A stretch of DNA of 64,000 nt, taken from contig MU119243.1 of the NCBI GenBank assembly GCA_014904845.1, positions 124,001 to 188,000 on the forward strand. The letters run 5' to 3'. Positions 10,250-22,104 of the stretch are shown here, one piece after another (position 1 is the first letter of the stretch; each line of letters starts with the position of its first letter). The notes beneath the pieces are model-generated. The model was given only the letters and a program-made list of their open reading frames with translations, searched no databases and was not told the origin of the DNA. Made by a program: the position numbers and the translations under genes. The stretch is from Acephala macrosclerotiorum (lineage: Eukaryota; Ascomycota; Leotiomycetes; Helotiales; Mollisiaceae).

Positions 10250-13200
10250 AGGAACAAGAAGGGGCCATGCTACTAGCACCGGGACGATAAAAGGGGGAAT
10301 CGTTTAATCTAAGCGAACCCGTTCAGGGGATGTTTACGAAGTAATGATTGGGAAGGCAAATGTGACAGCAACTTATTCTTTCGGATACCCACCACCTCTA
10401 CAGAGGCAATAGGGGCATATGTTTGCTTGGAATGTTTTGATTGGGTATATTGTTTTTCGAATTGCCATTTGCTTCGAGATACTAGTGGGAACTTGGGAAA
10501 CTTTTACCTCACCTTGGAGAATACAAAAGAGGACTCCAAATCATGCATCAAATGTCCTCTTTTCTCTTTGAAACCTAAGTCCTTCTGGCAATCATTCTCC
10601 CGTGTTCGCGAGACGGTAGTCGACCCAAAAATCGAGCAAGAATTTTCAATATCATCCCAACGAGCTTCGTTCACGCCCGCCTTCGCTGCCTTTTACTGGC
10701 CAACGGCCCTTCGCAAGCTCCGGGGTGGCCTGAGGCAGCTATGGAGGTCGTATCCTCAGCTCGCCCCGCCGGAGGCCTTGTCCGCGACGCCTAGCCTTAG
10801 ATTTAATTTATTAGAGAATAGAATCCAAGTGTTATAGATCTGGTTCTCAGACCAGCTGTGCACGTGATGCGACCGCTAGTGCTTATAGCACGTGAAAGTG
10901 TTGCCGACGTGCAGAAAACATATAGTCGCAAATCGCGATATACGTTTCAAATTAATTATAATAGCAACTACTAATTATAATTTGATGCAATAATTTTTTT
11001 GAATTGCTTGAAATTAATTATAATACATATTTCGAAATTAGAAAAATCGTAAAATATTTTGTAAAGTTATTTTAAGTGCAGCGTAGGTCCGATTTTGGTG
11101 TTCTTATGATCATGTGATAATGTCGACGACGGACAGAAAAAAAGCAAAGACTATAAGAGTTTTGATTGATTGATTGATTGATTGATGTTTAACGTTACCT
11201 CGAATCTCCGATCAGCTTTACAATATAGCTGTGCTTCTCTTCCAAAGATGACATCAAGATCGATGCTAAACTCACCGAATCCAGCTTTTGCCCATGTTAG
11301 GTCTGGTCATGCGAAGCGGGAAAGTAAGTTTGCCTGAGAACTTTGAGAGGATGAGCTGACTGATCACTTAGACACCCTCCGTATTACAATCACGAGACAG
11401 TTCAACAAGAAGTAAACAATACCCGTACCGCGGGCGGCTACCAAGCCCTGGACAATGCAATGGCTACGTTATGATGGAGCAGCGGCGATTGGGCGAAACG
11501 TGTCATTTTATGGCGATTATTCGATCTTGACCTCCTTCTGCGAGATAGCCGAGCTAGACGCTGTTGGAAGTATGAGTGCAGCAAAGTGGAATAAAATGGG
11601 CACATCTGAGCTTACTTGAAGTTTAACTTCAACAGACATGGCTCTACCGGCCATCTTAGCTGGCACGAATAAAATATCTCTTCAGAGCGACAGTCAAACA
11701 GCAAAAGCAACTCACAACAGTGACTTGAGCGAAATCATCACAGCTGGCATCCTGTAAAGTTCTTCGCCTCCCAGGGCCCCGCTCCAAAAAGTAGACACAA
11801 GCTCAACCGCAAATCTCCTCGGCCCCCTAGCATCCCCATCGCGACGAAACAGCGCGGTGGAACACGAAGAAAGTTGGAAAGTAGGTTCCAATCACGAGAA
11901 GGTAAGCAGAGCTGAATGGAAAATGTACCAATCAAACAGTTGGGCTGCGTCACATGGACCCATGGATCTTGGGGCCACATAAGTCTGTTTTATGCAATAT
12001 ATATGTATTTATACATGCGTTTATATATTTATGCATGGTTTATGTAGTTTATGCAGGACTTGGCAGACCATGGAGAACTATGGGACCTATAACGCTGTCA
12101 TGTAAAAGTTTAACTCTTTTATATTACGACTAATACGCCGCTACGGGTTCATATACCCTGCGGCGCCGCTCTCCTTGAGAACTTTACTTAGACTAGTATA
12201 GAGAGACAATAGTTCTTATAAAAAAAAAAACTCCAATTGTAAATTACTTCGCTTAATTAAGAAACTAAACTAATCGTCCGCAGAATAATAAAGTAATAAA
12301 AAATAAATTAAAGTCTATTTTACGTATTTACGAACCACGTAGAAAGCTGCCTAAAGAACTAAGATTATAAAATGTCAGATCTCTTGATATATCCATGACT
12401 AGATCACGTGAGCACTAGTCCAAATGCGAATCAACAACACTACCCTGCTACACTAGTACAAATACTTTCTTAAAAAACCTTTTACTTACTATCCAGGCCC
12501 TCCTCCGATTCCATATCAACGCAGCTAGAAGCACAATCTTATTACCAAAAGCGTAATTTTTATAAAATTACACTCTTGCACTTAAAGTGTAGGTGGGCTA
12601 CGGGGGACTGACCGCCTACCTGATTAGGCATTTTGCCGCGCCACTACCGCAGTCAAACCACGATCACACTTTTGATCGCAACTGCGAAAGCAAATATTAA
12701 ATAAATTGTATAATATCGAATTATATAATGAAATCAATTGAAATCTATCTTTGCATTTACTTTTTAAGTAGTTTGGTTTGATAAAAGCTGCGTAGTCAAT
12801 TGGTCTTATGCGGACGCTGATTTTGATGTTCTTGCGCCAAGAACCGCTAAACCCAATTAGGGTTTACTCTCACTTTCCCTAATCGGGTTTACTCGGATCA
12901 CGTGAGGAGGCACTCACACTACAAAGTCAAGAGTAACTATCATTGAGGGTAGGGCCCTATAATATTAGTTACTCTTGGTAATAAGATTGGCTAGAAGTAT
13001 CCAGCCGGAGCTAGATGTACGGAGGGGGAATCTTTCTGGGGATGAGTGGCATGGACTAATGTTAAAGACTATAAATGAGTGTGAGAATGATGAAGGATGA
13101 GGTGGAGTTTGGTTAGAGAAAGCATGAATTGGCAAAAGGCGTGCAGATAACGAAAAGCGTCAAAGCGAGAATCGGGATAGAGGAAAGAAGAAAGTGCAGA

Positions 13201-13637
13201 ACAGGGATCTGCCAGCAAGAAAGAATCAACTCACTAGAATGTGATACGTGCTAACTTAGCATGCGAAGAGCGGAAATGATGTCGCAAAGAGAGAAATTGG
13301 ATCAAGCATTTCCGAGTTGAAGGGAACTGTTTACTGATTCCTCTTCGGGAGAAGAAGGGTAGCATATATTCCTTTTCGTAGCTTCGAACACAAGCATAGG
13401 CTGAGGCAATTAATTTATTGTTGGTATTCTTCGTGCAATCGTGCAATCATACAATCATCATATCCCACAACCCAACGATAGAAGTCCACGTCCATGCCAA
13501 TGCAAAGCCATTTATTATCCGCCCACATCACCTCCTCAATCCTATAGAAGCTTCTGCCAACGCCAAACCTCAGAAAAGAACCTCGAGAGGCCACCGATAG
13601 GCTAAGCAAGTATGACCTCGTGCACAAACACTATCGA
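10250..13637. other. 3.4-kb gene-poor region
   Basis: No supportable gene. Contains A+T-rich patches (about 10920-11080, 12200-12330 and 12680-12780), a GATT tetranucleotide array near 11163-11187, several CACGTG palindromes (near 10861, 10890, 12405 and 12899), and a repeated GGGTTTACTC near 12860 and 12886. Two segments resemble each other loosely (around 11075-11115 and 12805-12840, both with a GATTTTGRTGTTCTT core). This suggests old repeat remnants. Confidence 0.45.
11163..11187. repeat. (GATT)n microsatellite
   Basis: About six uninterrupted GATT units in non-coding DNA. Confidence 0.85.
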
Positions 13638-15386
13638 TTAGCTTCGACGCGATCCACGAGAAGTACGACTTGTGGTCTTCGACAGGACACGTCCCCAATC
13701 CTCGCCATACAAACTGGCATTGCCCTCAGCCTCCGCATCGATTAATTCGGGATCGACTTCACCAAAGTGACTGTAGAAACTTGGGGAGTTGGAATTCTTG
13801 TCGTGCAGAGCCAGCAGTGTACCGAAAGCCGTATTGAAGATTGGGGCAGATGCTTCAGCAAGATCCATGTTATTCATGTCTTCGACGGTGACCTTTTGGG
13901 GGATGACGGAATCGGTGAACTTCTTGCGAGCAGGAGGAGGTGGAGCGATGGGACCAAAATCGTTGTTTCGGAGAGTGTTACCGTAATTTAGGGCTGATGC
14001 ACATTCCTCCTCGTAGTCTTCAATTGACAAGCCCCACATGCGTCGCTGATTATAGTAGAAGAAGTCATCGAACAGCGCATTCTTCCTGGCTTCCTTTTCC
14101 TCCATCGTAGGCGGAGCTGAGGCATCATCCATTTTGCGTTGGATCGCGGCCGGGAGGGAGGCGAAGTGACCGGTAAAGTTGTTTGGCCAACCCCTTGGAT
14201 AATACTTGGCCATCTCCTGCGGAGAGAGTGTGTCCGCCACCTTGACAGACACATAGATGTCGTTGAAGTCCAGGCGAGCTGGTTTGATCACTGCATCATC
14301 GTCTGCTGCTTGCGGAATTTGTGCTGTGTATTCATAACCCCATGGATTATTTGTCTGGTGTGTTCCCAATGAGTTGTACCAATCCGCACCATCCCATCTG
14401 CCTTGTTGAACAATGCCACTTTGGCTGGAGGAGATCGGAAATTGGCGTTGTCCAGGTGGTCCAGCGGTGAGGGGTTGAGGGTATCCTGGAGGACGAGATG
14501 GCGGAGGAGAATGTGTTGCAAAAGAGCGCTCAATTGCTGCCAGAAGAGGGTTGGATTGGGGAACAGACTGAGTCGCAATACCAGGAGGAGGGAATTGATA
14601 GTCGCGATTCAATTCGCCGAGAGGGTTGACTGATGATGTTTGTGATCTGCTGACAGAGAACTCTGATAGACGGTGGCGGGCAAGCTGCTGCATGGGGTTA
14701 TCGAACTTTGCTAATCGTTGTAGAGTCTGCATCTTCTCCAAGCCTTGAACTGGACCAAGCGCATTGTTGAACCGATTGCGAGCATCTTCATCAACTATTT
14801 CCTTGAAGTTGAAACATTGATGCTTCGAGAATGCCGGCAAGTTGGACCGCTTGAGAGGTGAAGGCGTCCCGGACTGGCGACAAGGATATGTACCAAACTG
14901 CATCATCATGATATCCTTCTCCTGTTGCGTCAACATTGCGGCGTTACTGCGATTCATGATTGTTGTTTCTTGCTCCTGCTCCTGCATCATGCCTACTGTA
15001 GGTGCTCGAGAGGTGCGTGGGAACGAGTTCGCGTTGTCGGAGTTCGAAGATCGGGCACTGAGCTGTTGCGCGTAATGCATTGAGTTTGACATGTTTAGGG
15101 GAGGTGGAGGACCGCGACGCTGCGCCGAGCTTTGTTGTAGACCCTGAAGGAGCGACATTAGAGGTCGGCGGTTCGCGCCTTCTCGTTGAATGCGGTTGGG
15201 GGGCGCGAGTTGAGGGGTAGTCGTCGGATTTATGACAGAGCCAACCGTTGTGTAGGTCAGGGGTTGCGGCTTGATAGGGACAGGTTCTGGAGATTGATCA
15301 GGAGATTTTGCTGTAGGAAGATCTGGATCCCATTCCAAGCTATCGAATGCATCTTCACCAGGCTTTGATGCCCTCATCGAAGCCAT
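13638..15386 (-). CDS. conserved disordered protein, intronless, 582 aa
   Basis: Single uninterrupted reading frame from ATG at 15386. I do not recognise the family. The first ~330 residues are low complexity, rich in Pro, Gln, Ser and Asn. They contain a glutamine/methionine-rich stretch near 130-160 and a conserved-looking island (KHQCFNFKEIVDEDARNRFNNAL). Residues ~350-560 look more ordered: DFNDIYVSVKVADTLSPQE, YYPRGWPNNFTGHFASLP, an acidic helix and FFYYNQRRMWGLS. They are followed by a Pro stretch and a Ser/Arg-rich tail (SRTSRGSRRS). No signal peptide or TM segment. A role in RNA or chromatin regulation would fit the composition but is speculation. Confidence 0.85.
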   Translation of the reverse strand: MASMRASKPGEDAFDSLEWDPDLPTAKSPDQSPEPVPIKPQPLTYTTVGSVINPTTTPQLAPPNRIQREGANRRPLMSLLQGLQQSSAQRRGPPPPLNMSNSMHYAQQLSARSSNSDNANSFPRTSRAPTVGMMQEQEQETTIMNRSNAAMLTQQEKDIMMMQFGTYPCRQSGTPSPLKRSNLPAFSKHQCFNFKEIVDEDARNRFNNALGPVQGLEKMQTLQRLAKFDNPMQQLARHRLSEFSVSRSQTSSVNPLGELNRDYQFPPPGIATQSVPQSNPLLAAIERSFATHSPPPSRPPGYPQPLTAGPPGQRQFPISSSQSGIVQQGRWDGADWYNSLGTHQTNNPWGYEYTAQIPQAADDDAVIKPARLDFNDIYVSVKVADTLSPQEMAKYYPRGWPNNFTGHFASLPAAIQRKMDDASAPPTMEEKEARKNALFDDFFYYNQRRMWGLSIEDYEEECASALNYGNTLRNNDFGPIAPPPPARKKFTDSVIPQKVTVEDMNNMDLAEASAPIFNTAFGTLLALHDKNSNSPSFYSHFGEVDPELIDAEAEGNASLYGEDWGRVLSKTTSRTSRGSRRS

Positions 15387-17437
15387 GGTCGGCAGATGCG
15401 TTGGGACGAGAGGAAGATTCCGCCGAAAGCTGTGTAATGTAGGACGAGACCGAACAAAAACTGTGATGGGAGGAACGAGAGGGTATTACAAGATCTTGAT
15501 CTTGCCGTCGCCTTTGGAGAGAAAGGATTCTTGGGGAAGAAAGCACGTCGTAGAGCTTCGTTTACGCTACGCCAAAGTGGGGCCCATTCACCAATCATCA
15601 ATGACCACCCCTTTCTGCTTGTTTTTCATAAGGAGAGGACAATGTACGAATTCTTAGATCGAAGGACAATGGATGCAATATCATAAAATAGAGTGCTGCA
15701 TAGAAGAGAAGTTCCTGTTCTTGCGTTTGCTAGGAATGGCCGAGTTGAACGAACCCGAAGCCTCGGGGAGGTCGCTGACGCTACGACTCCTAATGCCGGA
15801 TTGCTTCTGCTTTCCAGTCAAACACGCAGTATTCAGAGACCAGAGGCGAAATAGATAAGAAGCATAAAGGAAGTCGCATACGAAGACTGGTAGCTGGGGG
15901 GTAGAGTTTGAAAGAAAGCTTGCTTTGAAAGTTTTCCTGGAATATTTGGCACTGCCATTTCGAAGGAGTCAACTAAGCAATTGTTTACCTAACAATGGCA
16001 GGATGCCTTTTCGTTTCCTTGACAAGCTTGTGTTTCCTTTTCGATGCTTTTGCAGCTTTTACTTCCATCGTTCACGTTTAGCTCTTCGATGCCACCCCTC
16101 ACACCCCACATTATCAGCCACTCCTATTTGGCTTATTGACTTCTTGTGCCAGTCATTGAACTATTGCGCGTTGTCCCACATCTCAGAAGAAAGACCTCCA
16201 ACACGCAAAGTAGCGAAGGGACCTTATGAATGTCTTCCGCCCTTTCCTTCCGGTGTGCTTGTATTGGCGGATTGCTCTTCGATGCCACTTCCAGACTAAG
16301 TCTGTCACTCATCCTGCCATCCAAGCCCACGGCCATCTCCCTCCTATACCCCTGCGAAGTGCATTTCCCTCCAATAATATTTCTAGGCTCAATCTGCTCG
16401 CGCCGTTCTGGCTTCGGCACGCCTTCAGGTCAGTATCTGCTTGCGTCTGGTCTTACCTTCTGGCTACTGTTCCAGCGAATGGACCAAAAAGCATGTTCAG
16501 CAGATGCATCCTGTTCAAAGGGCAGGGCTGGGACTTTCATGGGAGAGTGCGACTTTGCGTTGTGCCAATGATGACCAGGCTGCGTACGTTTGCTGGATGT
16601 CTGAGGAGGCAGATAATCTCTCAAGGCACAGCGAAGGTAACAAGTTGGCAAATTGGCAAGTTGGCATATTGGCCAAACCTTTGCTCGTGAATTTGTGTGC
16701 GGGCCCTTCAACTATGGAACAATTATCCGTCATGAAGATGGGAAAGAAGTCTTTTCAGGTAAGCATGTCGTTGAGGTCAAGCTTTTTGTGGCGGGAGGCT
16801 GGCAGGCCGCTAGTGCGTGCAGTAAGGTTACATCTCAGCACGGCAAAACGCCTCAATCCGGCGATCTAGCACGGACGCTGCAGCTCGCTTCCACCATCTC
16901 TCCTCCCAAAGTTCCCTTCTGTCAACCATGCACCTGGCCCAGACCTCATTCTACACCTTCCACTTCTGGCAGATGGCCCCGTGGCTTCGAGGGCAGCAGC
17001 TGGATGGCCGCACTGAGAGATTGCAGAGCACCTCCAGTCCCTGATCGCCAGGGCAGCTTCGTCACTCGGGACCGAAAGTGCCTACCACGAAGTCTGCAAA
17101 ACCCACAGTGCTCGCAGGCGCAATGAAAGAGCTATGGCACGTTCTCGAGATCTTCAAATCCATTGGGTCCAGTCCGTGGGGAGCCGCACGTGTGGCACAA
17201 TGGACATGGAAGTTGGACCGCCGGGTGGATGATACAAGTTGCTATCAGCAAATTGGGTAGCCCATACTAACGCTAGCAACCACCAACGACGGATGCACCA
17301 ACCCGAGGAAGGATGGATAAGAAGGCGGACGACACCACAAAGCTTGATCTTGAAAGCGATCACGGGCATCAGTATTCTAGAAGAAAAGGCAAAGCACCGC
17401 GCCCAGATACTCACGACCTATCACCACATCCTCCAGC
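15387..17437. other. 2-kb divergent intergenic region
   Basis: Carries the promoters of the 13638-15386 gene and the permease. Many overlapping ORFs of 60-157 codons occur in all frames but none resembles a family or carries consistent intron signals. A short imperfect repeat of GTTGGCA/ATTGGCA units lies near 16642-16675. Confidence 0.45.
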
Positions 17438-19087
17438 ATGTCAACAGCAGTGGCAGATGAGAAGCACGATGGAGGACCCAAATCACCTCGCACGAACGCT
17501 GAGCCTGGGGCGGTTGTGACAAGCAAGCGTCAAAGTCTCTCTGACATCTTCACTATCGTAAGCGGACATGCTCCTACCCTGGATTGCAGCTACTGACACC
17601 AGACAGATCGCATCTGGCGTCGCTCTCATCTCCGATGGCTACTTCAACAATATCATGACCATGGTCAACGTCCTTCTCGCAAAAGAATACCCAAAGCAAT
17701 ATTCCACGGCAGTCAAGACTCGAGTCTCAAATGCGCTGTTGGTTGGAGAGATCTTTGGGCAGGTGTCGGTTGGGTTGACATGCGATTATTTGGGACGAAA
17801 ATTTGCTATTGTTATGACCACAATGATGATCGTTATTGGCGGAATCTTAGCGACAGCTTCGAATGGATATACAATTGAGGGGTATGTTTTGCAGAAATAT
17901 CGTGTCACGGGGGCTGATCCATATTTAGCATGTTTTGGATGATGACGGTCGCTCGAGGAATCGTTGGATTTGGTGTTGGTGGTAAGTGAAACAAGAGCAC
18001 AAGGCATCAGATTCCCTCTAACCTTCTTCTAGGCGAATACCCCGCCTCGTCCACGTCGGCATCAGAAGCGGCAAACGAGCACTCACTCAAGAGTCGAGGG
18101 CCGATATTTATTCTCGTCACGAATCTACCCCTCTCCTTCGGAACACCTCTCGCCATTTCGATCTTCCTCATTGTCTTCTCAGCATGCCATCAGACCCACT
18201 ATAGCACAGTGTGGCGTGTGTGTTTCGGTATTGGTTGTTTGCTTCCCCTCTCGGTCTTCTACTTCCGAATCCGGATGCTGAACAGCAAGCTTTACCGCCG
18301 CGGCGCCATCAAGAAGAACGTCCCCTACAAATTGGTGCTGAGATACTACTGGAAGTCCTTAATTGGGACGTGCGGTGCCTGGTTCCTGTATGACTTTGTC
18401 ACCTTCCCCAATGGGGTCTTCTCAGGTACAATCATCGCTTCTGTCATCCCCGCCTCGTCAAAGCACGTTATACTTCAGACAGCGGAATGGAACCTGCTTC
18501 TTGGCGCACTGGCGCTACCTGGTGTCTTCCTCGGGGCCTACCTTTGTGACAAACTAGGCCGTAAGCAAACCATGATGCTAGGATTCTCAGGATATCTCGT
18601 TTTCGGTCTCATCATTGGATGTGCCTATGAAAAGATCACAAAAATTGTGCCTCTATTTGTTGTTTTCTACGGACTGATGCAAAGCTCTGGTAACATGGGC
18701 CCGGGCGACATGCTGGGACTCATTTCTTCCGAATCCTATGCCACTTCCGTTCGTGGTACGTGCTATGGTTTGTCCGCGGCAGTTGGCAAAGCTGGGGCCG
18801 CAATTGGAACGCAAGTCTTCACTCCGATCCAAACAAACCTTGGGAAGAAGTGGACGTTCATCATTGCAGCTATCGTTGGCGTTGTGGGTGTCGGTGTCAC
18901 CTACTTCTTTGTGGAGGACCTCACGGGCGAGGACCTAGAAGTCAGAGACTCCCGCTTCCGTGCGTACCTCGTCCAGCATGGGTGGGATGGAGAGATGGGA
19001 GAGGCTGACCTGAAGGCATTGGCCGACGACGGTCAAATCCCCGGTGAGGGCGTTGAAGTTGAGACCGTTTTGGCAGACGAAAAGTAG
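17438..19087 (+). CDS. Git1/Pho84-type MFS permease (glycerophosphodiester or phosphate symporter)
   Basis: Twelve-TM H+ symporter of the phosphate:H+ family. Four exons: 17438-17557, 17607-17881, 17929-17981 and 18033-19087, giving 500 aa, the usual length for Git1-like permeases. The introns are 47-51 nt with GTAAGC, GTATGT and GTAAGT donors. Landmarks are an IASGVALISDGYFNN TM1, the MFS loop motif CDYLGRKFA, MTVARGIVGFGVGGEYP, and the second-half loop CDKLGRKQT. The NMGPGDMLGLI and SVRGTCYGLSAAVGKAGA segments are characteristic of this family. The gap between MFS halves is short, unlike Pho84 proper, so a Git1-like glycerophosphoinositol/glycerophosphocholine substrate is somewhat more likely. 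That substrate is an inference. Confidence 0.92.
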
Positions 19088-19876
19088 TTCTTTTCCTTCT
19101 GCCGTACGTTCAAGGCAGTGTACATTATACCCCATTCAAAAATCATTACCAAATCCACCACAAGCTTCACAATCTACAAGGTTGAGCCTCTTTTCCGGAA
19201 ATCTCGAGCTCCCTCGGTGCGGGGAGTCTCCGGTCTTATCTTCTTTCTTCCCCAGTCGCGCTGTCAAAAGAGATCCGAAACATTGGCGTTGTCCCGAAAA
19301 TCTGCGTTTTGTTTCACAAGCAACTCTATTATCTTCCCATCGATTCTCCAATACGTCAAGATCTCTGAGGCGGGAACACACTGACTGATGTTTCAAACGC
19401 CAAGGGTGTCTCACTCGTGTGAGACCCGTGAGACTATGACCATATCGCCTGCATCCCACAGTCCAGACACGGCCAAGTGTGCACATCGGTCGGCGCACGC
19501 GCTGCATTAGGGTTTAAGGTAGGGAAATCCCCCGCAATGCGCTGCAGATAAATGGTCCGGAGAATCTGAAGTGTCAATCCATGATCGACGTTGGGCATCC
19601 GGGTCCCGAAGCGCTTTTTCGACAGCTGCAGTGTGCCAGTGAACATCCGTGCTTAGAGTGTATGGGAAGTCGTGAGACGGTTTGTGGTTGTTTTTGGGAC
19701 GGGCACGTTACATTGGATCTTCACGGTTCACATTTTGGCTTCACTTGAGTTGTGGTAAAGAACGTTATTTCTGTTTAAGCGTTGATAGTCAGCGTCACTG
19801 AGGAGTTTATATACATCGATAACCCGCTATAACGGCCTTTGAGTGTGAGGAATTGCTTGTTTGATTGCTGGGCGAG
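19088..19876. other. intergenic
   Basis: 789 bp with the permease 3' end and the promoter of the Ser/Thr-rich protein. Antisense ORFs at 19136-19646 have no family resemblance. Confidence 0.5.
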
Positions 19877-21266
19877 ATGTCACTGCTTCAGGCGAAGATG
19901 GAGGGACGGCTCTGGCAGCGTGCTAAAAGGGACGACAGCGATGGCGACGGTGAGGATGGTGATTGTGAAGATGACTGCTCAACGACAATGTCTTCTTCTA
20001 CTCCAACTCCAACTCCGTCTTCTCCTGGACTACCACCTCCTCCGGCTCCACCAAAGCCCAGGCCGCCGAAGCCCAGCGATACCAGTACTTCAAGTCTATC
20101 TTCAACCTCAAGTAAAAGCACAACAACGACTTCAACAACTTCAACGACTTCAACAACTTCAACGACTTCAACAACTTCAACGACTTCAACAACTTCAACG
20201 GCTTCGACTTCCTCCATTTTGACTTTAACTGTAAGTGGTAATCTGCGAAAGCATTGCTCTAGCTGACAAATCTCAAGTCCTTCACCCCAAGTCAGACTAT
20301 GATCTTCACAACGACAACCGCTTCCACCACATTCTCAACACTTCCTCCTTCCTCGACGGAAGGGAATCGTGGTTTGGTGACCGTCGCACCGTCTGCCGCT
20401 CCAGTCCTAACATCAGCGACTCCAATTCCCTCAGCTGCTCAAGGCATACAAGACACCAGCTATCAATCAAACGACAGCACCGGCTTCTTCATCGGCATCG
20501 GTGTCGCCATTGGAGGTAACTTTCCTCTTCCAACCTTTCCACTCCCTCACCTCCCTCACCTCGACCAAGCAATCTCCAGCCCATTCCATCTCCAAGCTAA
20601 CACCCACACAAGGAACCCTAACAATACTCAGCCCTCTTCTACTACATGTACAAACGCCGCTGCTCAATCTCAACTTCCACCCAAACGACAGGTTATGCGA
20701 GCAAAGGCGCTGGTGCAGGTTCCTCTCCCGCCTCACTATGGGGTGACGCTTCAAACCACTCCGCTAATTATCCCTCGTCTCAAATCTACGTCTCTCCTAT
20801 CTCGACTGCTGAGAAGGGATTCTGGCGCAGCAGCATCCAACCCACGCCTAGCCCTACCGTCCCAGGAAAATCAGTTGATGGTGGTAGAGAGGAAAAGGGA
20901 CTCTTACATCCCGATGGACTAGGTAATCATCCAGTTGTCCACGGTCCTGGAATCTTAGAGAATGCCTTGGGAGGTGAGGAGGGAATGAAAGCAAGGGAGG
21001 CAGGGAGACCTGAAATGCTCAAGGTCGGCGACACACTAACCTCCAACCAACTCACAGTTTCAACCTCCATTCTCCACGATTCGTGTTCCGACCCCGGAAT
21101 CGGGTATCAAACCACCCCGCACCCTCCTCCCTCCTCCCATCTCAACAATAACAAAAACTACAAGATAAGAGCAGTGAGTGCGCCTATAGGAGCAGATGTT
21201 CTTGAATTGGCGAGAGAGCAAGAGTTAGAAAGAGAGTTGGAAATTGAGAAGATGGGGAAGGAGTAG
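19877..21266 (+). CDS. Ser/Thr-rich single-pass membrane protein (mucin/WSC-sensor-like architecture)
   Basis: Three exons: 19877-20230, 20278-20515 and 20632-21266, giving 408 aa. The second intron (20516-20631) was placed so that the hydrophobic stretch GFFIGIGVAIG joins ALFYYMYKRR. This produces one clear TM helix followed by basic stop-transfer residues. The outside part (~195 residues) is an acidic N-terminus, a Pro stretch and Ser/Thr repeats likely to be O-mannosylated. The ~200-residue cytoplasmic tail is polar and ends in a Glu/Leu-rich helix. No cleavable signal peptide is visible after the chosen ATG, so an upstream exon or signal-anchor topology is possible. It resembles fungal cell-surface sensors in layout only; no WSC cysteines are seen. 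Confidence 0.75.
20129..20200 (+). repeat. four perfect 18-bp coding repeats
   Basis: Unit ACTTCAACAACTTCAACG repeated four times without a mismatch, encoding Thr-Ser-Thr-Thr-Ser-Thr each time. Perfect identity suggests recent expansion or ongoing slippage in the extracellular stalk. Confidence 0.95.
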
Positions 21267-22104
21267 GAGAGTGCTAGGAAGAGGGGGACGGGGGAGCCGG
21301 GGGGAGTGTGGTTGCTGCTAGTGAAATTAGTTTGCCGAGGTGGAGGGATCCGGTTAGTTGGGTTAAGGATCAGAGGGCGAGGATGGTAAGGGGGAGGTTG
21401 AGGCTACCTAGTTGATGGGGTTGGGAATTGGTGGAGGGGGGTAAAGAGGGTGGGGGATTGTGTTTGTACATTACATTTCGATTCTTAGTTTGAGAGTTTT
21501 AGAAAAGAATATTATTTGGAATGAGGGGGCAGTCTCCGAGTCGTTCGTCGTTTTCACTTCTGCGTCTAAAGTCCTTCCAGTCCTTGCACGTGTTAGTCAG
21601 TCAACGCTTCTTCGAACTTCGCTTCTGCTTTACGACCATAAGGCGAACCAATACTAGCACCAGAGCCGCACGCCCTCCCCCTTATTGCCGAGAATGAAGC
21701 CGTCTCCCCAGCTAATGGCAGTGCCAGCGGCAGCGGTAGTCGAGCCGAGAAGAGTCTAACCGCGATTCGTATGCAGAACTCCACGCTAACCCGTTTTCGC
21801 AATTTTACGACATCGAAAGGAATAACTTCACATCTTTTTGAGCTTCAATTTCTTAATTCCAGTAACTCCTAAGGAGTTTCGAAATAGCGGTTCAATTTTC
21901 TGTCCGCGAGGCGCGCGAGGGGATCCATATGATGATTTCGATGTGAGGTTTGGAGTCAGACAGGCCGGTCGGTGCTGAGTATATATCTCTCCGTCTCCTC
22001 GAAGAAATGTAGAGAGTCTTTTTACCACAGACCTCACCTCAATTATTCAGTATCCTTCGTTTCATCCTTCCTTCAAGCAAAGTTCTGCTTTCAAGCTTAT
22101 CATC
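21267..22104. other. intergenic
   Basis: 838 bp. The first part is a purine-rich, GGGGAG-type stretch (about 21270-21450). The remainder holds the promoter of the SDR gene. No gene is supported. Confidence 0.5.

Noticed and set aside
16226..17126. Cluster of overlapping plus-strand ORFs upstream of the permease
   Set aside because: Several frames are open at once, as expected for moderately G+C-rich non-coding DNA; no introns or motifs tie them together.
19888..20217. Antisense ORF rich in Val-Glu repeats
   Set aside because: It is the reverse-strand shadow of the perfect 18-bp coding repeat.
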